Below, piece after piece: positions 56,753-64,000 of a stretch of 64,000 bases of DNA. This DNA comes from Hathewaya histolytica. GTDB lineage: Bacteria > Bacillota > Clostridia > Clostridiales > Clostridiaceae. Position numbers and translations under genes: made by a program. The stretch spans positions 1,178,001 through 1,242,000 of the forward strand of contig NZ_LR590481.1 of NCBI RefSeq assembly GCF_901482605.1. The letters run 5' to 3'. Below the pieces are notes generated by a model. The model had not been told where the DNA came from and did not search any database. It was given only the letters and a program-made list of their open reading frames with translations. Position 1 is the first letter of the stretch, and each line of letters opens with the position of its first letter.

Positions 56753-58114
56753 ATGATATATAAGGATGTGAAAATAAATATACCTAATGGTGCTAATTAT
56801 ATAATAAGCACATTAAATAAGTTTAATTATGAAGCTTATATAGTAGGAGGAGCAGTTAGGGATAGTGTCCTAGGTAAAGTTCCTAATGATTATGATATAA
56901 CAACGAATGCTTTGCCAGAAGAAATCGAGAGAATATTTAATAGTCTTAAGATTAAAACGATTCCTACAGGAATTAAGCATGGAACCATAACAGTTTTAAT
57001 AGAAGAATTAAGCTATGAGGTAACTACTTTTAGAATAGATGGAGAGTATAGGGATAATAGAAGACCAGAAGAAGTGATTTTTACTAGCTTCCTACAGGAA
57101 GACTTAAAACGAAGAGATTTTACTATAAATGCTATGGCATACAATAAAGACGAGGGTCTAATAGATTACTTTAATGGGGTTGAAGATTTAAAAAAAGGCG
57201 TCATTAAAGCTGTAGGTGAACCTTTAAAAAGGTTTAGTGAAGATGCACTAAGAATGATGAGAACTGTAAGATTCTCTGCTCAGTTAGGATTTAGTATAGA
57301 TAAAGATACGGAAGATGCAATAATAAACTTAAGTCATAATATAAAATATGTATCTATAGAACGAATAAGAGAAGAATTTAACAAAATATTATTATCAAGT
57401 AACCCCAATGCCATAGATAAATTAAGCGAATATGGATTGATACAATACTTTATACCACAGTATAAGCTATGTGAGTGTACTTTACAGAATAATCCTCATC
57501 ATATATATAATGTAGCAGAACACATAATATCTAGTGTAGGGAATGTAGAGCAAGACTTACCTTTAAGACTGACCATGTTTTTACATGATATTGGAAAACC
57601 AGAATGCAAAACTACAGATGAAAAAGGAGTAGACCACTTTTATTGCCATGCTGAAAAATCCTCTTATATAGCATATAATCTTTTAAAAGAAATGAAATAT
57701 GATAATAAAACAATTGATAAGGTTATTACCTTGATTAAATATCATGATAGTTTTATAAATAATACTAAAGGTATTAAAAAGCTTTTAAATAAAATAGGTG
57801 AAGATAATTTTAGGGACTTGCTAAAAGTAAGAAAGGCAGATATTTTGGCGCAAAATCCTGAATTTATAGAGGAAAAGTTATTAAGTTTAAAGGTGATAGA
57901 AAATAAGTTGGAGGTTATATTAAAAGAGGAACAGTGTTTTAAAATAAAAGATTTAAAAATTAGAGGGTTAGATTTAATTAATATAGGAATAGAGGGTAAA
58001 AATATAGGTATAGTATTAAAAAAATTATTAGATTTGGTTATAGATGATTACAGTATTAATTATAGAGAAAAGTTATTGGAACTTGCGAAAAAATTAAAAA
58101 ATGAACTTTTGTAA
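56753..58114 (+). CDS. cca: CCA-adding tRNA nucleotidyltransferase with HD domain
   Basis: Protein of 453 residues that adds or repairs the 3' CCA of tRNA. The class II poly(A)-polymerase head has VGGAVRDSVLGKVPNDYDI and REDFTINAMAYN-like KRRDFTINAMAYN, followed by the RNA-binding neck. An HD domain (about 250-360) has LFLHDIGKPE. The HD phosphohydrolase fusion is seen in many clostridia. RBS TAGGAG. Confidence 0.94.
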   Translation: MIYKDVKINIPNGANYIISTLNKFNYEAYIVGGAVRDSVLGKVPNDYDITTNALPEEIERIFNSLKIKTIPTGIKHGTITVLIEELSYEVTTFRIDGEYRDNRRPEEVIFTSFLQEDLKRRDFTINAMAYNKDEGLIDYFNGVEDLKKGVIKAVGEPLKRFSEDALRMMRTVRFSAQLGFSIDKDTEDAIINLSHNIKYVSIERIREEFNKILLSSNPNAIDKLSEYGLIQYFIPQYKLCECTLQNNPHHIYNVAEHIISSVGNVEQDLPLRLTMFLHDIGKPECKTTDEKGVDHFYCHAEKSSYIAYNLLKEMKYDNKTIDKVITLIKYHDSFINNTKGIKKLLNKIGEDNFRDLLKVRKADILAQNPEFIEEKLLSLKVIENKLEVILKEEQCFKIKDLKIRGLDLINIGIEGKNIGIVLKKLLDLVIDDYSINYREKLLELAKKLKNELL

Positions 58115-58214
58115 TATAAAATACTATAGCCTAAACTAGAACATTATTTTTATAATATAATAAAGTTAGATATTATAAAAATGAGTATTAAACACTAATT
58201 TTGGAGGAGATAAT

Positions 58215-58733
58215 ATGGAATTTTTAGAAAAAACCTTAGAAAAAGAAGAGATATTTAAAGGGAAAATAGTAGATTTAAGCATTCATACAGTAGAGCTTCC
58301 TAATGGTAAAAAATCAAAGAGGGAGATAATAAATCATCCTGGGGCTGTGGCTATAGTTGCATTCACTAAAGAAAATAAAATTTTAATGGTAAGACAATTT
58401 AGAAAGCCTTTAGAAAAGGTGCTATTAGAGATACCAGCAGGGAAATTAGAGCATAATGAAGATATTAAAGATTGTGCACTTAGGGAATTAGAAGAAGAAA
58501 CAGGATTTATAGCCGGAGAACTTGAATACTTAGGGAAAATTCATACCTCAGCAGGTTTTTGTAATGAATGCATTCATATTTTTAAAGCTACAAAATTAGG
58601 TAAAGGAACCTTAGGGGGAGATGAGGATGAGTTTATTTCAACAGAAGAATATAGTTTAGATGATGTGAAGAATATGGTTAAAAGTGGAGAAATCACAGAT
58701 GCAAAAACTATAAGTTCTCTAATGTATTTATAA
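58215..58733 (+). CDS. ADP-ribose pyrophosphatase (Nudix hydrolase)
   Basis: Protein of 172 residues. The Nudix box starts at Gly76 (GKLEHNED...RELEEETGF), with the catalytic Glu cluster present. The upstream HPGAVAIVAFTKENK and VRQFRKPLEK patterns fit the YqkG/NudF ADP-ribose pyrophosphatase group. RBS TGGAGGAG. In Bacillus the same gene precedes spoIIM, as here. Confidence 0.92.
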   Translation: MEFLEKTLEKEEIFKGKIVDLSIHTVELPNGKKSKREIINHPGAVAIVAFTKENKILMVRQFRKPLEKVLLEIPAGKLEHNEDIKDCALRELEEETGFIAGELEYLGKIHTSAGFCNECIHIFKATKLGKGTLGGDEDEFISTEEYSLDDVKNMVKSGEITDAKTISSLMYL

Positions 58734-58742
58734 AACTTTTAA

Positions 58743-58771
58743 GAATATAGTTTCCATTTATATCATAAATA
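58743..58771 (+). promoter_or_regulatory. Sigma-E type promoter for spoIIM
   Basis: GAATATA (58743-58749) matches the -35 KMATAWW and CATAAATA (58764-58771) resembles the -10 CATACAHT, with a 14-nt spacer. spoIIM is sigma-E dependent in Bacillus. Confidence 0.55.
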
Positions 58772-58808
58772 TTTTAGTATGAATTAATGATATAGGAGGA
58801 AAATTCTT

Positions 58809-59462
58809 ATGGTAAAAACTATAAAGCCACAATCTAATGAGGGATTTACTGGCATCTTAAATCATATAAGTGAAAACATATGGCTTTACTTACTTTGTTT
58901 AATTTTTCTTTGTACTGGTGTAGTTCTAGGATTTTATAACGTAAAATATATGCCTAGTACAGATAAGTCTTCTATAGTTAACTGGATTGAGAGTTCATTA
59001 AATATTATAAAGCAGGAAAATGTATCGAAAACTTCTATATTAATGGGAAGTATATCAAACTATATTCCTGTAGTAATAGCATTATGGTTTTTAGGAATGA
59101 CTATAATAGGTATTCCTATTGTATTAGTTTTAGATCTATTAAAAGGATATGCATTAGGGTTTAGTTTTTCTTTTATAATAAATAATTTTGGAGTAAAAGG
59201 TATATGGGTCGGCATTGGAACCGTTCTACTTCAAAATCTGATTTTTGTTCCATGTGTTATTATTTTATCAGTATATGCTATGGAGTTCTCTATTAATATT
59301 TTAAAAAATAAATTACATAACGGTGTATTATCAAGTATATTAGGCTATTCTCTGAGATTTATAATTATTTTCTTAGTTATGTTTATAGGATTTTTAATAG
59401 AAGCTTATATCTCTCCCAATGTTTTAAACTATTTAGGTAACGCATTAGGGTATGTAGCATGA
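58809..59462 (+). CDS. spoIIM: SpoIIM, engulfment membrane protein
   Basis: Protein of 217 residues with about five membrane helices. It belongs to the DMP (SpoIID-SpoIIM-SpoIIP) septal peptidoglycan machine that drives engulfment. Family traits include the GFYNVKYM and LLKGYALGFSFSF segments. RBS AGGAGG. Its stop overlaps the start of the next small gene (ATGA). Confidence 0.93.
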   Translation: MVKTIKPQSNEGFTGILNHISENIWLYLLCLIFLCTGVVLGFYNVKYMPSTDKSSIVNWIESSLNIIKQENVSKTSILMGSISNYIPVVIALWFLGMTIIGIPIVLVLDLLKGYALGFSFSFIINNFGVKGIWVGIGTVLLQNLIFVPCVIILSVYAMEFSINILKNKLHNGVLSSILGYSLRFIIIFLVMFIGFLIEAYISPNVLNYLGNALGYVA

Positions 59463-59692
59463 TAAATAATAAAGAGGAATTTCTTAAATTTTTAAAGAGT
59501 ATTTTAAAAAGTTTTATTATCTTATACTTTTTCTTAGGTATACTTCCAGGTGCAATAAAAATTTATGGCGAAAAGTATTTAATACGAAAATATTCAGCTG
59601 GAAATAGTATTTTTGTATGTAATGAATTTAGGGAGAGACTAAATTTTTTTTACTATTTTTATTTAATAATTAAAAAGTTTTTAAATTATTAA
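59459..59692 (+). CDS. Small membrane protein downstream of spoIIM (YqzK/DUF4227-like position)
   Basis: Protein of 77 residues with one membrane helix (about 13-32) and a second hydrophobic, aromatic stretch at the end ([10 protein letters not shown]). It overlaps the spoIIM stop by 4 bp, so it is co-translated. Bacillus has yqzK (DUF4227) near spoIIM, and this may be the equivalent; the similarity is too weak to claim. Its partner in Bacillus, xerD, is absent here. Confidence 0.6.
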   Translation: MINNKEEFLKFLKSILKSFIILYFFLGILPGAIKIYGEKYLIRKYSAGNSIFVCNEFRERLNFFYYFYLIIKKFLNY

Positions 59693-59711
59693 CTTAGGAG
59701 GAACCGAGTAT

Positions 59712-61016
59712 ATGAGAATGTATGATATCATTTTAAAGAAGAGAGATGGAAAAGAACTTACTAAGGAAGAAATAGGCTTTTTTATAAAAAATTATACTGG
59801 AGGAAATATACCAGATTATCAAGCATCAGCCTTATTGATGGCAATATTTTTAAATAAAATGAGTGAAAAAGAAACAGTGGAGCTTACTATGGCCATGGCA
59901 AATTCGGGAGATATGCTAGACCTTTCAAAGATAAATGGTATAAAGGTGGATAAACATAGTACAGGTGGTGTAGGTGATACTACCACTCTTATTTTAGGGC
60001 CTATGGTGGCTGCAACTGGAATTCCCGTTGCTAAGATGTCTGGTAGAGGGTTAGGTCATACTGGCGGTACTATTGATAAATTAGAATCTATAGATGGGTT
60101 TAATGTGGAAATATCAGAAGAGAATTTTATTGAAAATGTAAACAGAATAAAATTTGCTTTGGCTAGTCAAACAGGAAATCTTGCTCCTGCAGATAAAAAA
60201 ATATATGCATTAAGAGATGTTACTACTACAGTAGACAATGTTTCTTTAATTGCATCTAGTATAATGAGTAAGAAAATAGCCTCCGGAGCAGATGCTATAG
60301 TTTTAGATGTAAAAGTGGGGGATGGAGCTTTTATGAAAACTTCAGAAGATGCCAAAATACTGGCGAAAGAAATGGTGAAAATAGGTAAAGGTGTAGATAG
60401 AAAGACAGTGGCTATAATATCTGACATGGATCAACCTTTAGGGTGTGCTATTGGAAATGCTCTTGAAGTAGAGGAAGCTATAGAAATATTAAAGGGAAAG
60501 GGCCCTGATGATCTACGAGAGCTTTGCCTTGTTTTAGGAAGCTATATGGTTGTTTTAGGTGGCGGGGCTAGTTGTGAAAGTGAAGCTAGGGATATGCTCC
60601 TAAAAACTTTAGAAAATGGTGAAGCTTTAAATAAGTTTAAAGCGTTTATAGAAGCACAAGGTGGAGATCCTAATATCGTAGAAAATACAGAACTCCTTCC
60701 AAAGGCTAAGTTTATTCATGAAGTTAAGTCCACTACGGATGGATATGTAACAAAAATTCACAGTGAAAAAGTGGGTGTAGTTGCAATGGAGTTAGGAGCA
60801 GGAAGAGTAACAAAGGAAAGTAAAGTAGATCTTGCAGTAGGAGTAGTTTTAAATAAAAAAAGAGGTGACAAGGTTTCAAAAGGTGAAATAATTGCATATA
60901 TACATGCCAATAATAAGGATTTAATAGAAAAAGCTGAAGAAGATATTTTAAACTCTTATATTATTGAAAATAAAGCTAATAAATCTATTCCTCTTATATA
61001 TGATGTTATTAAATAA
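59712..61016 (+). CDS. pdp: Pyrimidine-nucleoside phosphorylase
   Basis: Phosphorolysis of uridine and thymidine in nucleoside salvage. Protein of 434 residues with [35 protein letters not shown] and the C-terminal biotin-lipoyl-like domain ([29 protein letters not shown]). RBS AGGAGG. A strong terminator follows. Gene order spoIIM-pdp-dacF is common in clostridia. Confidence 0.95.
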   Translation: MRMYDIILKKRDGKELTKEEIGFFIKNYTGGNIPDYQASALLMAIFLNKMSEKETVELTMAMANSGDMLDLSKINGIKVDKHSTGGVGDTTTLILGPMVAATGIPVAKMSGRGLGHTGGTIDKLESIDGFNVEISEENFIENVNRIKFALASQTGNLAPADKKIYALRDVTTTVDNVSLIASSIMSKKIASGADAIVLDVKVGDGAFMKTSEDAKILAKEMVKIGKGVDRKTVAIISDMDQPLGCAIGNALEVEEAIEILKGKGPDDLRELCLVLGSYMVVLGGGASCESEARDMLLKTLENGEALNKFKAFIEAQGGDPNIVENTELLPKAKFIHEVKSTTDGYVTKIHSEKVGVVAMELGAGRVTKESKVDLAVGVVLNKKRGDKVSKGEIIAYIHANNKDLIEKAEEDILNSYIIENKANKSIPLIYDVIK

Positions 61017-61035
61017 ATCATATAATAATTAATTT

Positions 61036-61078
61036 AATCATCCCTCTACATTCTTTGATATAGAGGGATGATTGAAAA
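61036..61078. terminator. Terminator after pdp, shared with helD
   Basis: Perfect 13-bp stem (AATCATCCCTCTA / TAGAGGGATGATT) with a 12-nt loop, between two convergent genes. Confidence 0.8.
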
Positions 61079-61126
61079 ATATTTATTAGCAATTAGTCAT
61101 AAAGATTTCCAATAATTTTTAAATTA

Positions 61127-63415
61127 TTAGGGTAAGATTTCACTTTTTTCTCCCAGAGAATAAATATAAAGCTCATGAAGAGGTCTAGTCATAGCTACAT
61201 AAAGTAGTTTTACATCTAGTTCTTTTTTTATATATGCTTCTTTTGAAACATTAGCTATAATCACCACATCAAATTCTAACCCTTTTGCTAGGTGGCAAGG
61301 AATTATGACTATCCCACCAGGATAATTTTTTTCCTTACCAGTTATAAGGGAAATATTTTTCTTATTTTTAATTAGAGATTTTAGTTTCTTACACTCATCT
61401 AAGGTTTTGCAAATTATGGCCATGGACTTATAATTGCTGTTTGCAAGATTTTCTATTCTAATATCAATTTCTTTTGCTATTTCTTTTAGAGAGTTTTTTT
61501 CGAAAATTTTAACTTCCTCTCCATGACGTATTACTGGTTTAGATTTAGGAAGACGAGAATCGCTTAAACTACCTATAACTTTAGTTGCAGAGTTCATTAT
61601 TTCAATAGTGGTTCTATAGCTTTGTTCTAAGCAAAGTTTAGTTGAGTTTTCATCGAAAATATGTGTAGATACATCATTCCAATCATTAATACCTCTATAA
61701 CTATATATCCCTTGGCACAAGTCTCCAAGTATTGTGAACGAATTATTATTTACTATTTTCTTAAGTATATAAAATTGAAACAAACTTAGATCCTGCGCCT
61801 CGTCAATTACAATATGTCTTAAATTTATTTTTTCATTTATACCATATATAGATGTGGCAATATCCATAAGCGGAGATAAGTCCTCAATTTCTATAGTATT
61901 ATTTTTAAGATTTTCTAAAGAGGAATCTTTTATATAGTTTATAATATCTATATCATGATTATCTCCTTTTAGTTTATCAAGGTTTCCTAAAAAATTTTTA
62001 TAATATATATATATTGATCTTTTAGGTATTTTGGAAATATAATCTTTTACTACATTTTTTAATCCACTTTTAATATCTGAAAGAAGATTATCTCTCTCAT
62101 CTATTATAGATATAATTTTAATTCTTCTTTCTTCACAATCATCCATAGCATTTCGTACCTTATTTAATTTTTCTTCGTACTCATCTTCAATACGATTAAG
62201 TATTTTATCACTTTGGTATGATATTTTATTTAACATACGTTTCTTTATTTCATTTATTCTTTTTGTAAAAGGTAGATAACTATATTCTTTTATAAATTGT
62301 CTCTGAATTTCCTTATATGTAAATAATACAAATTCATTTACTTTAAAATCTTCTTTAGGAATATAGTGATACTCTATATATATTAAATATCTAGAAAGTA
62401 AACTTTTAAATTCTAAAGAGGATTTAAAGGAGGAAGCCATGGTTATTATATCAGCATGGGTATTGTCGTTATTATTCATGTAATTTGGAGAATTTTCGAT
62501 TATTGTAGATAACTTTTCATGAGGAGAGTTTAATTTAAGTTTTTTACCTATATTCTTACCTAGAACTTTAAAAGCGAAATCTTCAAAGGTAGTTTGAATT
62601 ACATTTTCTACCCCTAACTCTGGAAGAACCTCCGATATATAGCTTAAGAAAAAGCTATTAGGGGCTATTATCATAAAGTTTTCGGGCTTTAAAGTTTTTT
62701 CATAGTGATACATAAGATAAGCAATTCTATGTAATGCTATAGTAGTTTTCCCCCCTCCAGCAGCACCTTGAACTATAAGAGGGTTCCACATGGGAGCTCT
62801 AATTACTTTATTTTGTTCAGTTTGAATTGTAGATACGATATCTTTTAACCTATTATCTTTATTTGAACCTAATGCAGCTTGAAGGAAATCATCATTAGTA
62901 GTTATATCTATATCAAATATCTCTTCTAGCTTAGCATTTTCTATAGTGTACTGTCTTTTTAATGATATTTTACCTGAAATTTCTCCATCGGGACACTTGT
63001 AACTAGATTCACCTAATCTCCCTTCATAATATAGATTTGCTATAGGAGAGCGCCAATCTATAATTAGAAATTCTTCGGTATCTTCATTCAAAAGGGACAT
63101 TTTCCCAATATAGTATCTACCAAGTTTATTTGCTCCATCTTCTCTAAAATCAACTCTAGCAAAATAAGGTTTATTAAGACTTTTACTTATATTTTTAAGT
63201 CTACTTTCCATACTCCCTTGTAGTGTTTCATTTATTATTAATTCATTAAATTGTTCTGAATTATCTGAGTTATAATGTGTTTTGCTATAGTCAAGATACT
63301 CATCAATTTGTTTCTTTCTTTTATTTATAATTTCATCAAAGTGCTTTAAGTAGTCAATGGTTAAAGATAGTCTTTTTGATTCATTTTCATAGTCAGGATG
63401 ATTAAGGGCAGACAT
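61127..63415 (-). CDS. helD: HelD-like UvrD-family ATPase (RNA polymerase recycling)
   Basis: Superfamily 1 protein of 762 residues with Walker A GAAGGGKTTIALHR, Walker B DEAQDLSLFQF and the C-terminal VAMTRPLHELYI. The N-terminal antiparallel coiled coil (about 1-90) with the RVDFREDGANKLGRYYIGK-like region and the long insert between helicase domains fit HelD, which pulls RNA polymerase off DNA in Gram-positives. RBS GGAGG on the minus strand. It is transcribed alone, divergent from dacF. Confidence 0.9.
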   Translation of the reverse strand: MSALNHPDYENESKRLSLTIDYLKHFDEIINKRKKQIDEYLDYSKTHYNSDNSEQFNELIINETLQGSMESRLKNISKSLNKPYFARVDFREDGANKLGRYYIGKMSLLNEDTEEFLIIDWRSPIANLYYEGRLGESSYKCPDGEISGKISLKRQYTIENAKLEEIFDIDITTNDDFLQAALGSNKDNRLKDIVSTIQTEQNKVIRAPMWNPLIVQGAAGGGKTTIALHRIAYLMYHYEKTLKPENFMIIAPNSFFLSYISEVLPELGVENVIQTTFEDFAFKVLGKNIGKKLKLNSPHEKLSTIIENSPNYMNNNDNTHADIITMASSFKSSLEFKSLLSRYLIYIEYHYIPKEDFKVNEFVLFTYKEIQRQFIKEYSYLPFTKRINEIKKRMLNKISYQSDKILNRIEDEYEEKLNKVRNAMDDCEERRIKIISIIDERDNLLSDIKSGLKNVVKDYISKIPKRSIYIYYKNFLGNLDKLKGDNHDIDIINYIKDSSLENLKNNTIEIEDLSPLMDIATSIYGINEKINLRHIVIDEAQDLSLFQFYILKKIVNNNSFTILGDLCQGIYSYRGINDWNDVSTHIFDENSTKLCLEQSYRTTIEIMNSATKVIGSLSDSRLPKSKPVIRHGEEVKIFEKNSLKEIAKEIDIRIENLANSNYKSMAIICKTLDECKKLKSLIKNKKNISLITGKEKNYPGGIVIIPCHLAKGLEFDVVIIANVSKEAYIKKELDVKLLYVAMTRPLHELYIYSLGEKSEILP

Positions 63416-63591
63416 ATTTTTTCCTCCATACTTAAAATTTTATTAGTAAAATTAATTATTTTAATAGGACTGAGGAATATTATGGGTTATATCTATTTTA
63501 TTATAAATCTCTCAAAAAGTGAAATTTAATTTAATGTGGTTAAGATAATTATTTGGTAATAAATTGTTATATATAATATTAAAAGTTTTTG

Positions 63592-63621
63592 TGATAATAT
63601 TAAGGCTTTTTGGTAAAAATA
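63592..63621 (+). promoter_or_regulatory. Forespore-type promoter for the dacF-like gene
   Basis: GGTAAAAATA (63612-63621) matches the -10 GGNRANAHT, and TGATA (63592-63596) is a partial -35, with a 15-nt spacer. dacF is forespore-expressed in Bacillus. Confidence 0.45.
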
Positions 63622-63652
63622 AAATTGTAAATCAAAGTCGGGAGGATTAAAC

Positions 63653-64000
63653 ATGAAAAGAAAAAAATTTTTAGCCTTAGTATTAACTATTATATTTATA
63701 ATGCCATTATTTTCCACTAAAGTACTAGCATTAGATAAAGAAAAAGATAAGAAACCATCTACAGAAAGTCAGAATTTAGATGTTGAAGCAAAATCTGCTC
63801 TATTAATAGAACCAACTACAGGAAAAGTCCTATTTGAAAAAAATAAGGATGAGCAATATGCACCTGCCTCAGTTACAAAGGTGATGACTATGCTTTTAAC
63901 TATGGAAGCTGTTGATAGTGGTAAAATAAAGCTAAGTGATAAGGTTACTGTAAGTGAGAATGCTAAAAAAATGGGTGGAAGTACAATGTTATTAGATACT
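63653..64000 (+). CDS. dacF: DacF-like D-alanyl-D-alanine carboxypeptidase (3' end outside window)
   Basis: The first 116 codons are present and the frame is open to the right edge. A signal peptide (about 1-26, ending TKVLA) is followed by a linker and the penicillin-binding fold: SALLIEPTTGKVLFEKN and the active-site SxxK in APASVTKVMTM. The enzyme trims pentapeptide in peptidoglycan. The start ATG at 63653 has GGGAGG 8 nt upstream. The forespore-type promoter and the usual placement near spoIIA favour the DacF type. Confidence 0.88.
   Translation, partial: MKRKKFLALVLTIIFIMPLFSTKVLALDKEKDKKPSTESQNLDVEAKSALLIEPTTGKVLFEKNKDEQYAPASVTKVMTMLLTMEAVDSGKIKLSDKVTVSENAKKMGGSTMLLDT

Noticed and set aside
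1-64000. tRNA, rRNA, CRISPR arrays, insertion sequences
   Set aside because: No cloverleaf ending in CCA context, no regularly spaced repeats and no transposase-like frame seen on either strand.

Overview
The window is a stretch of chromosome from a low-GC, endospore-forming Firmicute, most likely Clostridium sensu stricto. The base composition is strongly AT-rich and ribosome binding sites are strong (AGGAGG type). Gene order is clostridial, and the window carries spoIIIAA-AH, spoIVB, spo0A, spoIIM and the start of a dacF-like gene. It opens inside mraY and closes inside the dacF-like gene.

Layout. 1-7.9 kb: cell-wall and division genes (mraY, spoVE/ftsW, ftsQ, DUF881-sbp-DUF881, ylmE, sepF, ylmG, ylmH, divIVA). 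8-13.8 kb: metabolic and housekeeping genes (mtnN, DAHP synthase, a DksA/TraR zinc-finger protein, lspA, rluD, pyrR, uraA). pyrR and uraA each have a PyrR RNA-binding hairpin in the leader. 13.8-16.5 kb: rqcH (minus strand) and dapF. 16.6-20.9 kb: a compact type IV pilus/competence-pseudopilus operon, followed by efp. 21.8-34.6 kb: an accessory island holding a birA fragment and a giant secreted RHS/YD-repeat polymorphic toxin gene that carries one in-frame TAG. The rest of the island is a probable immunity gene, displaced RHS tips, orphan immunity-like genes and duplicated DUF4259 genes. 34.7-53.4 kb: the conserved block spoIIIAA-AH, asp23-like, nusB, folD, xseA, xseB, ispA, a large structured RNA, oapA, dxs, tlyA, nadK, argR, recN, spoIVB, spo0A. 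53.7-56.7 kb: a small accessory islet (broken GNAT gene, DUF3267, DUF6483-like, HExxH protein). 56.7-64 kb: cca, a Nudix hydrolase, spoIIM, a small membrane protein, pdp, helD (minus strand), dacF-like.

Most notable. The 640-bp gap between ispA and dxs is not empty. It holds what I read as an OLE (Ornate Large Extremophilic) RNA of about 540 nt, with its own promoter and a long-range closing helix. It is followed by the gene for its membrane partner OapA, in the gene neighbourhood known for OLE.

Second, the RHS locus looks like an active site of toxin-tip replacement. The main gene is split by a nonsense codon just after the signal peptide, and at least two truncated older tips lie downstream, one with an overlapping (TAATG) immunity-like gene. 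All calls come from reading the sequence; no database search was run.
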